Shown: one piece after another, positions 36,401 through 45,652 of the stretch
Position numbering within the stretch: the stretch's first letter is position 1
How the letters are laid out: each line of letters opens with the position of its first letter
Source: Mermis nigrescens
Lineage: Eukaryota > Nematoda > Enoplea > Mermithida > Mermithidae
NCBI GenBank assembly: GCA_036768485.1
Contig: JAVLUZ010000004.1
Location: 1,552,497 to 1,616,496, forward strand
Direction of reading: 5' to 3'
DNA: 64,000 nucleotides
Program-made: the position numbers and the translations under genes
The notes under the pieces: generated by a model
What the model saw: the letters and a program-made list of their open reading frames with translations, nothing else
Database searches by the model: none
What the model was told of the DNA's origin: nothing

Positions 36401-39400
36401 GCCCATGGAACGACCGGATGTCCGGTCCTAAATTAAATATGATATGATATAATGCCTACCTAAATATCCTAAAAAGCGCCGGGCCTCGGTCGGGCCTTTT
36501 AAAGGTAGAAGAGATATAGCGTGCGAAGCTGTCATCAGTGATCGACCGGGCTCAAAAAACCGGGCCTGGGTCCGGGCCCGGGCTTTGCTGCCGGGCTTTG
36601 GTACCGGGCCCGGGTCCGGGCTTGTATACTAACAACATGCCTTGCTTCCAATATAATGTTATGCATAAGATACATATTTAGACCGATTTTACATTTGTTA
36701 TTTGTCAAACGCAAGGCTTACTGCTGTTTCAAGAAGATTTTTGAATTCTAAGCTCTGTTAATTATTCAATCTTTCTAAAAATAAATTAAGTAGTTAGCAA
36801 GGATTTTGGTAGCATTATTCAAGCAAGAACAAAGTTTTTAATACAATAGCGCGCAATTCCATTATTAAAATGCACGTGCAACTAAACACGGTTTGAAAAA
36901 GCACAAGGTTTCATGTAGATATTTAAAGGAAATTGAGCATTAAATTTATGCATTCAGAGACAACAGCGACTATGATATGGTCGGATAGAAGATATGCTGT
37001 TTGGATTTTAGAACTCAAAATATAGCGTACAGTGACGTCAATTGAAATTGTGTAGTGTATAAGATAGGACACGTATTGACGCCATAGGCGTAGACAGGGG
37101 GCATTAGGGCACATGCCCCTCCCCCGAAATTTTTTCAGAAATTTTGTTGATTTTTCGAGTGTAATAATTGTGTCCAGAAAATTGAGTTCAAAAAGGCAAA
37201 AACGTCAAAAATTTTCCGGCGCTTAGCGCCGAGTCTTTGTCATATTTATTGTTATATAGATCCAACGAGTTCAAAAGCTTAAATTAACTAAAATAATCGA
37301 TCAATTCACATCACTAGTGATTTTTTGCTCTATTTGTTCGTTGAATGAAACTGCGCATGCTTGTTGAGCATAACAGTAAATGTGCGAAAATGATTGTGTG
37401 CCAGTTTGTCTATTCTTTGCTTTGTTTGTCTTTCTTTACAAGGACAGGACACATAATCCTATTTTAAATAAAAGGAATGGCCAAATTTTCTTGTTTTTGC
37501 GCATTTTCTGTTTCTGTTTTCTGAAGTATACCTCGTTAATAAGAAGGCCACAAAGGGGCCTGAAAACGATAAGAACAAAATTGTCATTAATACATCTTTT
37601 TTATATCTTATTGGCAGCACCCTTTGCTGCGCTGTATACCTAGCAGAGGTCGAAAAGCGCAATTCAGCTCAGAAATCTTGTACAATGTAGGACTTCATCA
37701 ATTTTAGGTGTTTTGGGCTTAATTTGGAACCGAGATTTGGCCGATTTTGCGAAAATTTTAGCGATGATATTTAACATTAAAGTGCTTTTTTACAAAATTT
37801 TCTAGGGGGCGATTGAGCGCACCACCGAAGCCCCCCCTCCGCCGTAAAATCTCGTTGTACATGTGCAGCGAGATTTTTGGGAGGACGAAAAGGAAAAAGG
37901 GTTCGCCGAAATTAATTTGTCTGTTCTGTATGATTTAAGCGGTATAAATTGTGTTTAAAGAGCTAAAACGTCAAAATTTTTCCAGCGCATGGCGCTGCTG
38001 GTTATTGTTCTTTCTTTTGTAAAGCTTCAGCATTGCGTTTAATAGCCTAAATCAGGCAAAATATCACAGAATATTAGTATTCACAGGCTACAAAATGTTA
38101 AGGACAGTAAATGATCACTAAATTCCTTGATGCTTTGCGCCTTTTATGATTTCCGAACTGTTTGTCAATTAAAAGACCGTAAATTCTACATGAAAACGGT
38201 AAAAATTTCAAAAATTTTCGGCGTTTCGCGCTAATTAACATTTTTGTATTTCTGATCGTCAGAAACCCATAAAGTAGCTAGGCTACACTACTAAAGGTCG
38301 AAAAACTCAGTTTTATTATAGGTATATAACGTTACTAACATTCAATGCAAAATTAGTCTTAAAAAATTTTTTGTGTATGCCCCCCGAACCAAAATCCTGG
38401 CTACGCCTCTGATTGAATCGTTGTATAGAAGATGAATGCACATATGAAGTTGACAAGTATATGATAATGAGCAGGTGGGCAGAAGTAAGGCAAATGAATT
38501 TAAATAGAATCACAGGGTAGCAAATTCATAAGAAATACGGACAACAGCTGAAATAGTAAACGTCTAAAATATTAACGATAATTATTTGAGGCCCGGTTGA
38601 GGCCCGGTGGTTTTCAGCCGGGCTAGTGGTTTTCAGCCGGGCCCGGGCCCGGGCCTGCTATGACCGGCCGGGCCCGGTCCGGGACCATGTACCCGGTCGA
38701 TCACTGGCTGTCATACATACATAAGGAAAAAGTTGCCAGTTACATACTGGCCCGTATTAAGGTGGGAACGGGGGCGGGGCCCGCCCCCGGGAGTCAAAAA
38801 TAATTTTTGAATTATCCAAGGGTCACCATAGAAAAAATAAAAATTCTCAATGTAGGTCTAAAACAACGCCAAAACGGGGTATTAAGGTACTTTTGAGCTA
38901 GGAAACACAAAATCTCCCGGCGCGATTTATCTATTGTTTTGGTCTTCTATCCCGCTCAAAATCGCATGTTGATAGAATGATGTAATATCAGTTGCACTAG
39001 TAGTTTAAACGTCAAGTTTGTTTCATTTTAGTTTGAAATAAAGCGAGAATTTTCTTCACCATTGAATAGAGCTCACCGAGGTACGCTCAAAAATGACCGT
39101 ATTTTTTGCCCATCTCATAATGGTTCTCGAAATATTTGACCTCGAAATTTTCGGCTTCCTTCCCCGTTATAAAATCCTGAATACAGGCCTAATTATATAC
39201 ATACACATTGTTTATCACGTTACTGTTTACAGACAGCATTTTAATTCAGTAAGCTTTTCGCTAAATCTATATAGCTAATCACTCTTGACATGGAATTTAA
39301 ACAATCAAAACAGGCTTTACATATGTAAATCAGTCTCCTCGGTTGTTTTGATACATGATTTTTGTATTTTTGGTATTTAGTATATATCATACATACATGG

Positions 39401-42400
39401 ATATTATCCGGAACTTTTGAGCTTACGAAACATTTTTAGCATAATTTTTGAGGACAAAAGCAGTAATGATGTCAAAGTTTTAGCGCCGGATTAACAATTT
39501 TACATGCTGAATGGATTAGATCGCATGATTAATCGGAATCATCACGAAGAATGAGTTATGTTCCATACTACTGATTTAGATTGTCTACTATTAAATTATT
39601 ATAAAGCATTTAAACAGTACAGGATGCGATCCTATACTATTTGGCAACTGAGAAGCGCTAGTCAAAAAAGGGTTGGTTACATTACATATGCATATACAGA
39701 TTCGCGGTCACGATCGTATATTACCCGAGCCCCCTCCCCCGCCAAAGGAAAAGATTTCATTTTTCATAAGGGTCCAACGAAGGGAAAGTTGAAGATTCTT
39801 TGAGTCGACTAAAAAACCACCAAATGAAGTTTAAGCATACTTTCGAACTGATAGAGTCAAAATTTTTCCGCGCGATGTTTATTTTTCTGTAATGTTTGCA
39901 ATGTAAGAAGCCTAGGTTTGACCTGGACATAGTAAATATGTCAAGTTACTAATCTTCGTGTTCAAAAAGACCTTAAATTGAGCACAAACTACGGTTTTCA
40001 ATGAAGTTGCGTCGCGCTAATAAGCACTTTGGCCATAAGCACGACGTGCTTAAGCAGTACGAACACTTTCAAGCAATAGTATAGTAGATTTCTCGGCTTT
40101 AAACCTATTTTTCAGTAAAAATTCGAAAAATCCGAAGATCGTAGTTATACATAACATACGAGTATATTTAGTCACAAATGCGCGATTTAAACACTCCACA
40201 ATTAATTTTTGTACAATCTAAATCATCAAAAGCACAGAGTTCGATTCAGGAACAAGTGACTTGACCCTAACGGCTTAGCAAACCCATAACCCCGCAGAAG
40301 AAAATGGACCAGCCCCGCAAAGAGTTTTGGAAATTTTTTGAAAATAAGGCAAAATGAAGGCCGAACATATGATAGAAACTGAACATTTTCTACAAAATTG
40401 CTTGATGTTGACTAGAAAATTTGGAATAACGTAGTCTAAACGTTATTTTAGCATTAATACCAGTTTTTAGGTCATTTTGGCTCAAAAAATGCTCAGTTTT
40501 CCTCCCCTTCACCAGAACGACCATGCTCTCCATCTATGGCCACCATGACCAAACCCGCAGGTTATAGGAAAGTCATTTGACCCTGTAAACCCTGAGCGTG
40601 CCCATGTAGTACGTAAATCATTATGAGCTTGCACCTGATGCTGAAAGTCATTTTTGCAAGCAAGTTAAACAATACTTTGTATCCAAAACAAGCAAAAAAT
40701 TTAAGATCTTTTAAATTTATTTTCGCTGTTGCACAGAGCTCGACGAGAAACGATCAAAAATGCCTTTACATTTGCATAGCTCCTATCGATTCTCGAGGTA
40801 TCCGACTTCGGAAATTTCGAACCCCTCCGAAATAAAATCCTGGTTACGGCGCTGTACGATATGATATTCTAATCTCGATTGAACGTACGTAAGAATAGCA
40901 AGAGTACTCACTTGTAAGTATGATGAGTACTCATTATCACTAAATTTTTCGATGAGAAATGTTTTTCTCGATTTTCTAAGATCTTTATTATTTATTTATG
41001 GTTCAAGATCGATTCCCAAATGTTCCATGTCCGTAGAGTATGCTGACATATGTAGTAAAGAAAAACAAATATATGAATTTAGTAGGAAATCAAGTACGTA
41101 TATAATTTTACTATCTTTCGGAGAGTAAACATGTTTTTCCAATTCATCGCCGTATTTTTCGACGACCGACAATTTTGTTGCATCTAGATTGGCGCATATT
41201 TTGATGACATGATCAACTGCCTGACCGCTATTATCCGCTTGTCCTACGCCCAAAGAAGCGGTCAAGCCGACAATCTGTTAAATTAACGATATAAATGTGC
41301 TAAACTGAGGGAGAATTGCACGTTTAGTTTATTAAATCATTGGAATTTCTTAAACATTCCATGTAAAGTACGAGTGTGCTTGTACAACCTACGTGGACGC
41401 TTTTAGAAAAATGTCACATTTTTCAGCGCTTCGCGCCGTTTTGAGACAAGTTTTAGTAATTTCTGGCGTCAGAAAGCCAGAAATTAGCTAAAATACATTA
41501 CCAAAGGTCAAAAACCCTGTTTTACCACACAAAAATCGCTACTGTTCAATATTATAGTACACAAAAATTTGCATGTACAAAATGTACAAAGACTTTTGGG
41601 GACCATCTTTGTACATGTACAAATGAACCTTGTGCAAAAAAATACTGCCTAAGAGTATATTCGAATACGTTAAAGAGATGGCATAAATTAACACGGGGTT
41701 GGGCAGATCTCCCACCCAATGCATTCAAAATAATGGAAGAAAAATTTCTGAATGAACGAATTGAAACATTTCGCTGCGAGACAAATAAGTATTTGTACTT
41801 AAAATTATGCTGCTAGATGCCGTTTGACGCTTTTTCATGGTTGGAGCAATAGGTTTGGTCCCAAAACGGCCTGATGGGGGTATGCCTTTCAGAAGTTGGG
41901 GTAGGGGGATACCCCATACTACCCAGGGTGCATGTGTGCGTCCAACTATTTTTTAACGACAGAGGAAGAGGCGGCCGTCCCACCCACCCTAAATTCGCCC
42001 TTGGTTCCTGACGATGCTCTATCTTATCAGAGCGTGAAAACATACAAAATTATGAAAAAACATAAGAGAAATTGTAATAATTGAGCATGATATGGTCGGA
42101 AAACGAGTCTATGGCGCGAAGCACCGAAAATATGACACTTTTGAGCAAACATATAGCTAAAAACGTTCAAACCAGCACCTTTTCTACGATTTTTTTGTTG
42201 AAAAATCGCTAATTTGGGGGGTCGGAACCCCCAATCATATATGCACACAGGACGTACTCGTATTTAAGGAAGGGAGGCGCTGTCTCCTAAACCTAGAAAA
42301 AATTTCGAAAGGTAAGTTAATGCCTGGAAAGATGGTAAAATTGCATGTATTTGTCGTCAAATCTTAAATCGGCGCTTCGCGCCAGATAAGAAGTATTTTC

Positions 42401-44631
42401 TATAATTTTAGCTCAAGCACGGCCAGAAAACGACGCTTTTATAGCATTTTGACTGAAGAAAAAGTTTATTACGAAAAGTTTGAATTTTATTATCTTAACG
42501 GATAGAGCATGTCGAAAAACGTCGAAAAATGCACTTTTTACGAGCTGTCCCAACGAATCTCCCGAGATATAGACCAAATTAGAATAGGTCCGCCTTGCCC
42601 TACACCAGATCCTGCATACGGGCCTGTATGCACGTAGTGGATAAAAACGATTCACACACAAGAGTATTTTCCAATCTGGGGTAATTGCTTATCGTTGTTA
42701 GCCGAATTCGCAGCATTGTCGTATTTTCTATCGAAATAAAGTTGCATAATTTCGTTGTAGGCATGTTGCTTGTCGGCGTGATGGCATTCGTCAAAAATCA
42801 ACAACGTGATATCGGATAAATCGACGTTGACGCATCCGTTTCTAATGGCGCAGTTTTTGCTGGATGAGCCGGAAACCTGATTTTTGGCGTCGCCGAGCGA
42901 CTCTTCTACGTCAAACGACAACATATTGACCAGCAATTGCGGAGTCATTACGATGACGTCGTATTTTAGTAGCATCAAAGATTTTGGCGTTTTGGAAGAA
43001 CCTGCACTCAGAAATTGATTCGTCGCTGAGAAGTTACTTCATTCACTATCAAATCAAATGACACTGTATTTTGACACGGAAACAAAGAAATTTTTTTGAA
43101 AATTTTTCCATTCTAAATTCTCAAAAGTAATGGCGAAAACATTGAAACCAGACACGCAGATGGGGAGGGATGAGAGCATACATACATGTAGCGGCGGGGA
43201 TAGGCGATCCCCCACCCAAAGTTGATCGTCACCATCCCCCAGAGCCAGAAAATTGTAGACCCCATCCCCGATTTCCGGAAAACTTGAATTTGCCGTTTTC
43301 AGGCATTTCTGGGGGTATTTCAGCCTAAAATTGGAAATTATCTACCCCCCCTCCAAAAAAGGCCGGAGACCCCAACACAAAATTTCGAACCGTTACATGT
43401 ATGATGGGTGAGAGGGGAGCGTACTACCCCTCTGAAGAATCCAAAATTCGATATTGTCGAGTGATTTAGACCCAAAACACTGCTATTAAAAGCGATCTCG
43501 ACATAATGTACCTACTATGTAGATGAATACGATTTACTGTGGTAGAAATAATGGAATTTACCCCTCCCTGACAACCCAGACCATGTGCATCTGCGATTAA
43601 AAACATACAAGAGAACAGATATTGTCAAAAAGGCTAGAATTATATTTCAAAATTGGAGTTCCCAGAACAAACTTTTGAAACTTCTCCAAATATACGTTCA
43701 AATTTCGACTGAAAAATGAAAAAGTCATTTAAAAACAAAGAGGTCATTCATCATGGTTGAGATTTAAGCTTATCCGAAAATCATTTTTCTAGAATTGAAA
43801 ACGTTAATTAAGTACATGTCAAAAATGACAAGTGTCGATCTTTCCGACGATAACCTCTTATTTTGTTAAGAAATGCTCAAATAATTTTAAAAACATTGGA
43901 CGACATAGTACGCTCCAGAAATTGACTAATGACAGGAAGCACCGAAAGTTAAATAGTGCATAAAAAATAAAAAAGAGCAAGCAACGGCGTATTACTGTTT
44001 GATACCTATATACGTATATACGTATAGACAACTTCTGCAGATGGATTCAGTCGGTAATCGAAGGATCAAAACAAGGAAAAAGCATCAAGAAGCAAAGCAA
44101 ATGAAGACGTCATTTCTAAATTTGACAAAAAACAAAACTCGCAACTTAGCTGATATGCTGAAGAATAAAATACGCATTTTCTTAAAGAAAAATCTGATGA
44201 AAATGGCAAAATACTTTTGAAAAGCGTGGAAAAACGAAACTTTTGTTGTCCTACGTGCCAAGCGGCTTAAACTTCTGATGTCAGGGGAGATAAGGCGATT
44301 GACTGGGCGCGATCCATCTATTTCTGCAACGTATTTACATATAAAGTATGTAAATATATGCATGTAGCCCGGGCCTGATTCCTAATTCATGCGACGGCTC
44401 ATAAAAGGGCACGAGGCCATTTTTCAGGGATTCATTCCAGTAGCGAATCGATAAAAGTTCAAACTGTTGATAAAAAATTATCGTTTGGGAAAGGCAAACA
44501 AAAAGAAGTAGTGTTTATTTACTTGACTGACCGCCTTTAATTGGAGTAACTTTAAACTCGTTCTTCAAAAAACGGCTGATCATTTCACTCTGCTGATCGA
44601 TCAAATGAACCGTCGGCACAAGCATTACTAC
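15301..44631 (-). CDS. RIG-I-like receptor / Dicer-related helicase, C-terminal 738 residues (twelve-exon model)
   Basis: The model joins 44523-44631, 42658-43001, 41112-41274, 36125-36193, 34432-34604, 31992-32130, 28553-28789, 27018-27185, 22793-23033, 19810-19948, 17041-17300 and 15301-15475 on the minus strand. It totals 2217 nt, in phase at every junction. Family proteins are cytosolic ATP-dependent dsRNA translocases for antiviral sensing or small-RNA pathways. Motifs in order: Ia ([11 protein letters not shown]), II ([20 protein letters not shown]), III (GLTASLGVG), the helical insertion, IV (SLIFVRTR), V ([20 protein letters not shown]), VI ([12 protein letters not shown]), the pincer helices, and a C-terminal domain with CKKC and CGKC zinc ligands. 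RIG-I, MDA5, LGP2 and nematode-type DRH cannot be distinguished without the N-terminus. Exons for motifs Q and I and any CARDs are missing. An ATTAAA at 15064-15069 is a possible poly(A) signal. Confidence 0.88.
16204..16396. mobile_element. Family B MITE
   Basis: Reads GACATGTAACAGAGGGATGG to GAGCCGTTTAATGCATGCATG. The flanks CGCATATC and CGCATAAC match 7 of 8. A family A-like partial with a GGCGCATTGCGC hairpin variant precedes it. Confidence 0.65.
16775..16982. mobile_element. MITE with TACAGT-type TIRs, ~208 bp
   Basis: The left end TATAGTGTTCGCCACAAAAT pairs with the inverted right end TACAGTTCTCGCCACGAAAT over about 55 bp. The same termini bound the larger element at 18972-19632. A TA target is compatible with the Tc1/mariner type. 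Confidence 0.7.
17041..17300 (-). CDS. RLR exon k: C-terminal domain, second zinc pair
   Basis: The acceptor is TTTTAACTCAAG and the donor is GTACGT, phase 0 to 2. It encodes [20 protein letters not shown] and [16 protein letters not shown]. The motif 'G.i.C..C...wG....Y....lP.lk...fvl' is the second half of the domain, with Leu in place of the usual Trp. If the donor is skipped, the frame closes 11 codons later. Confidence 0.88.
18972..19632. mobile_element. TIR element related to the 16775 MITE
   Basis: The ends form ~150-bp imperfect inverted repeats (TACAGTTCTCGCCACGAAAT and, inverted, TACAGTGCGCGCAACGAAAT; both continue GAGTTTATTTAGxAATGCTTTTTCACGA). About 180 bp of unrelated, C-rich repeat sits in the middle (about 19131-19310). 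Confidence 0.7.
19810..19948 (-). CDS. RLR exon j: C-terminal domain, first zinc pair
   Basis: The acceptor is CACTCAG and the donor is GTATAG, phase 2 to 0. It encodes [37 protein letters not shown]. CxxC followed by 'v......s.yv.v.p' is the first half of the RIG-I C-terminal regulatory domain, which binds RNA ends. Confidence 0.88.
20406..20789. mobile_element. Family A MITE with exact 8-bp TSD
   Basis: 384 bp. The flanks are CTGCTTAC at 20398-20405 and 20790-20797. The hairpin is at 20556-20568. The ends are CATACATGG and TGTGCATGCATG. Confidence 0.82.
20905..21125. mobile_element. Family B MITE
   Basis: Reads TATGTGTAACAGGGGATGG to GAGCCGCTATATGCAG with the typical family B interior. 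A clean target duplication was not seen. Confidence 0.6.
21892..22356 (-). mobile_element. Internally deleted mariner element
   Basis: 465 bp bounded by TA and ~32-bp TIRs (TACGAGGGTTATTCCATAAG at the left; the right end inverted is TACGAGGGTCATTCCATAAG). It retains only the C-terminal part of a transposase on the minus strand. Confidence 0.88.
21956..22270 (-). pseudogene. Mariner transposase C-terminal fragment
   Basis: The open frame contains [20 protein letters not shown], then [17 protein letters not shown], then [20 protein letters not shown]. The spacing between the HDN aspartate and the PCD aspartate is 34 residues, giving the D34D signature of the mariner family. The N-terminal DNA-binding region and first catalytic aspartate are deleted, so the protein cannot be active. 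The stop is intact. Confidence 0.9.
22793..23033 (-). CDS. RLR exon i: motif VI and pincer helices
   Basis: The acceptor is GTTGATAATAG and the donor is GTACAT, phase 1 to 2. It completes [16 protein letters not shown] and continues with long charged helices ([39 protein letters not shown]) equivalent to the RLR pincer. A family C MITE inserted 16 bp upstream of this acceptor. Confidence 0.87.
23058..23320. mobile_element. Family C MITE with exact TSD next to an RLR splice acceptor
   Basis: 263 bp. The flanks are GTTGGAAG at 23050-23057 and 23321-23328. The edge lies ~16 bp upstream of the acceptor of RLR exon i (23034). Confidence 0.82.
23403..23625. mobile_element. Family B MITE
   Basis: Reads CATGTAACAGTGTGATGGAG to GAGCTGTTACATGTCTG with the standard interior in order. 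Confidence 0.65.
23630..25365. other. RLR intron between exons h and i, low-repeat part
   Basis: AT-rich with no exon recognised. A stretch around 24510-24560 (TTGTAATCGATTTACATCGA) resembles 26942-26975, suggesting a shared old repeat. Open frames here are short and lack splice context. Confidence 0.4.
25370..25792. mobile_element. Family A MITE
   Basis: Reads from a TGCAAAGCATGGGAATTTTG start to a CAGATCCTGTATGG end, with the hairpin at 25596-25608. The flanking 8-mers are only a partial match. Confidence 0.65.
26409..26857. mobile_element. Family D MITE with exact 8-bp TSD
   Basis: 449 bp. The flanks are ATTTACAG at 26401-26408 and 26858-26865. The ends are CAGTGTTTTTTGTACAAGG and (inverted) CGGTGTTTTTCGTATTCGG. 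It contains palindromic TTTGTACATGTACAAAG words and the hairpin at 26714-26726. CAGTG plus an 8-bp TSD fits hAT. Confidence 0.85.
27018..27185 (-). CDS. RLR exon h: motif V and start of motif VI
   Basis: The acceptor CATGTTAAG is weak and lacks a clear polypyrimidine tract; the donor is GTACGA, phase 1 to 1. It encodes [38 protein letters not shown] and [12 protein letters not shown] is motif V, and QRRG begins the arginine-finger motif VI. Confidence 0.9.
27640..27985. mobile_element. Family A MITE, degenerate
   Basis: Contains GTGCTTCGCGCC and TGACGCGTATATCCATCC, in family A order, ending ATGCTTTGCACGCATC. It directly precedes a family C copy. Confidence 0.55.
27996..28229. mobile_element. 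Family C MITE
   Basis: 234 bp. The flanks AACCATCA (27988-27995) and AACCATCC (28230-28237) match 7 of 8. Confidence 0.75.
28553..28789 (-). CDS. RLR exon g: motif IV
   Basis: The acceptor is TTTCACTTTAG and the donor is GTTAGA, phase 1 to 1. It encodes [20 protein letters not shown], then [20 protein letters not shown] and [19 protein letters not shown]. It matches 'kl..l..iL.e......trgIiFv.TR..a.aL..wi...p.l....lTG' in helicase domain 2. Confidence 0.88.
28790..31694. other. RLR intron between exons f and g
   Basis: Contains a hairpin-bearing repeat near 29160-29330 (hairpin 29182-29194), a family B copy at about 29884-30082, and AT-rich unique-looking DNA. The minus-strand open frame 30165-30410 is not needed, because exons f and g join in phase without it. 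Confidence 0.5.
29884..30082. mobile_element. Family B MITE
   Basis: Reads ATATAACAGGGAGGATAGGG to GAGCCGTTACATGTATG. The flanking CACAGTCA/CATAGTCG match is imperfect. Confidence 0.65.
31703..31952. mobile_element. Family C MITE with exact 8-bp TSD
   Basis: 250 bp. The flanks are GTACACAC at 31695-31702 and 31953-31960. The start is CATGGGTGTGCAGCACC and the end is CCCCACGTGTG. Confidence 0.84.
31992..32130 (-). CDS. RLR exon f: end of helical insertion
   Basis: The acceptor is AATGTGTGTAG and the donor is GTTAGT, phase 0 to 1. It encodes [20 protein letters not shown] and [19 protein letters not shown]. 'YndAL......a...L..fy' is the RLR pattern. Confidence 0.78.
32325..33130. repeat. Family B copy plus inverted duplicate spacer
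   Basis: A family B start at 32325 runs to about 32480. A piece of it is then repeated inverted (AAACGCAAGTTTTCGCCTAA near 32535). A further inverted pair spans 32565-33125: GTGAGTCACCTAACTATC at the left and GATAGTTAGGTGACTCAC at the right, enclosing ~540 bp. The latter looks like its own TIR element. Confidence 0.6.
33171..33615. mobile_element. Family D MITE with exact 8-bp TSD
   Basis: 445 bp. The flanks are ACCATGGA at 33163-33170 and 33616-33623. The layout is the same as the copy at 26409, including two hairpin variants (near 33380 and 33471). Confidence 0.84.
34432..34604 (-). CDS. RLR exon e: helical insertion
   Basis: The acceptor is TATTTTCTCCCAG and the donor is GTGAGC, phase 1 to 0. 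It encodes a Lys/Glu-rich start, [20 protein letters not shown] and [12 protein letters not shown]. The end joins to [11 protein letters not shown] in the next exon, restoring the 'hLr.YndAL' hallmark of the RLR Hel2i domain. Confidence 0.75.
34690..35300. repeat. Family B-like and family F repeats
   Basis: 34690-34880 is a reversed family B-like copy. 34900-35300 (AAGTTCAGGGGGCGAAATCC onward) matches the sequences at about 54440-54780 and 63490-63800, which defines family F. Confidence 0.55.
36125..36193 (-). CDS. RLR exon d: helical insertion, short exon
   Basis: A 69-bp exon with acceptor GCTCATGCAG and donor GTGAGT, phase 1 to 1. It encodes [20 protein letters not shown] and IF, the start of the Hel2i helical insertion. 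An alternative AG 9 nt upstream would put a stop in frame. It was assigned from phase continuity and position. Confidence 0.68.
36536..38706. mobile_element. hAT-like element with CCGGGC-rich subterminal repeats, exact 8-bp TSD
   Basis: 2171 bp. The flanks are GCTGTCAT at 36528-36535 and 38707-38714. The termini are CAGTGATCGACCGGG and its inverse. About 70-120 bp at each end is made of CCGGGCCxGGGTCCGGG-type repeats. No transposase was recognised, and ~1.3 kb of the interior is another nested element. Confidence 0.85.
37084..38409. mobile_element. Element nested in the hAT-like element
   Basis: Begins AGGCGTAGACAGGGGGCAT and ends, inverted, AGGCGTAGCCAGGATTTTGG. It contains hairpin variants near 37216 and 37984 and no recognisable coding sequence. 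Confidence 0.6.
41112..41274 (-). CDS. RLR exon c: motif III
   Basis: The acceptor is CGTTAATTTAACAG and the donor is GTAAAA, phase 0 to 1. It encodes [20 protein letters not shown] and [20 protein letters not shown], ending VYSPKD. It aligns with the motif III segment 'viGLTASvGvG.a.....a...i..lca.Lda' of RLRs. Confidence 0.88.
41399..41648. mobile_element. Family D MITE, truncated
   Basis: The reverse-orientation part runs from AGCGCTTCGCGCCGTTTTGA to CAAAAAAATACTG. The distal half is missing. Confidence 0.6.
41880..42245. mobile_element. Family A MITE, degenerate
   Basis: Family A order with a hairpin mutated to GGCGCGAAGCACC and the end CCCCCAATCATATATG. Confidence 0.5.
42250..42625. 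mobile_element. Family E repeat next to RLR exon b
   Basis: Starts GGAAGGGAGGCGCTGTCTCC, hairpin at 42371-42383, ends CATACGGGCCTGTATGC. It lies ~30 bp from exon b. Confidence 0.5.
42658..43001 (-). CDS. RLR exon b: motif II (DECH box)
   Basis: The acceptor is TTTCTGAGTGCAG and begins in phase 1. It encodes [16 protein letters not shown] (motif Ib region), a Ser/Asn-rich insert, and [20 protein letters not shown] (Walker B/DECH). The donor is uncertain: GTGTGA after 42658 keeps phase 0 with the next exon, but leaves an extra GKYSC between the conserved LPQI and VGLTAS. Confidence 0.85.
43190..43403. mobile_element. Family B MITE
   Basis: Reads CATACATGTAGCGGCGGGGA to CGAACCGTTACATGTATG. Confidence 0.65.
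44523..44631 (-). CDS. RLR exon a: helicase motif Ia
   Basis: The acceptor is CTTATTATAG and the donor is GTAAAT, phase 0 to phase 1. It encodes [20 protein letters not shown], then [16 protein letters not shown]. 'LVPT..Lv.QQ' is motif Ia of the RIG-I/MDA5/LGP2/Dicer helicases, so a Walker A exon must precede it. None was found between here and the assembly gap. Confidence 0.85.
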
Positions 44632-44659
44632 CTATAATAAGACACAAATCTTACAGATA

Positions 44660-45020
44660 CTTATTAAGCAAGACCGTATCTAAGGGAGGCGGCCGCTCCC
44701 CACCTTAGCTGGAAAAAAATTTGAAAGGTAAGATAATGCGCTGAAAGATAGGAAAATCGCATAATCGTTGTCGCAAATCTTCATATTTTCGGCGCTTCGC
44801 GCCGAATGTGAGCGTTTTCCAAAATATTGGCCCAAGCGCGATCAAAAAATTACAATTTTGATATCCTTTTAAGCGAGAAAAATTTTTTTTCAAAAAATTC
44901 TGATTTTTTATTTCAATGGATAGAGCACGTCAAAAAACGTCTGAAAATGCACTTTCTGCGAGCTATCAAGTGTCTCAATTTCTGTTCATCCGAGTATCAG
45001 GCGTCGAGAACAAAAATATG
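44660..45020. mobile_element. Family E repeat
   Basis: Starts ACCGTATCTAAGGGAGGCGG, hairpin at 44791-44803, ends near CGAGTATCAGGCGTCG. It parallels the copy at 42250-42625. Confidence 0.5.
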
Positions 45021-45306
45021 AAGAAGGGCGATATGATTTAGAAAAGTAGTTTTATTTTTCTAATCCGCTCGATTTCCCAAAATTGTCAAGATTCTAAGAT
45101 TTTTATTTATTCTTATTTTATTATATTTTGCTTCTGTTTTTTATTAATTCACAAAAATATTTTATGTCTCTTCAATAACATTTTTTATGAACAAACGCTT
45201 TTTCGTCTTTATCTTTTCCGATTTTTGATAAAACACCATTTTTTTAAATTTGTCAATATAAGAGTGAGTAGGCTTACAGCCGACATCCATGTTTAATATG
45301 GTTATA

Positions 45307-45652
45307 AGCAGACATGTAACAGGGAGGATGAAAATTTCCCACCCAAAGTTGGTCGTCCCGCCATCTTCCAGTCAGAAAATTTTTGAGCCCCAGCCATATG
45401 TACATGCACAGCATGGGAATTATGGGAACGGGGGTGAAATTTTAAGGCGCCTTTATGGGGCAAAAATGGTGGGTATGCGTCAAAAACATCGTTTTTCGGC
45501 ATATCTGACGATGCTCTAGTTCTGGGGAAGGAATAAAAAATTTTCTGAGGGATTAGGGTGAAAATTTTTCTGAGTGTTTAACCCCCAAGATCGTGTATGC
45601 CCTCAGCCCAGATCTGTGGCCAAAAACTTGCATTTTTGGTCATTTTTAGGTG
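45307..45652. mobile_element. Family B copy split by a family A copy, then the gap
   Basis: B starts CAGACATGTAACAGGGAGG and is interrupted by A at about 45389-45599. It resumes CCAGATCTGTGGCCAAAAAC and is cut by the N run. A's flanks GCCCCAGC and CCCTCAGC match 6 of 8. Confidence 0.6.

Larger units (their letters stand above)
36194..41111. other. RLR intron between exons c and d
   Basis: Holds the hAT-like element 36536-38706 with its nested insert and a family E copy at about 38749-39187 (ends GGCCCGTATT and AATACAGGCC). The remainder is AT-rich sequence with no exon recognised. Confidence 0.5.

Noticed and set aside
15301..44631. Naming the helicase as RIG-I, MDA5, LGP2 or Dicer
   Set aside because: The zinc-type C-terminal domain argues against Dicer, but without the N-terminal domains and a phylogeny a specific symbol is not justified.
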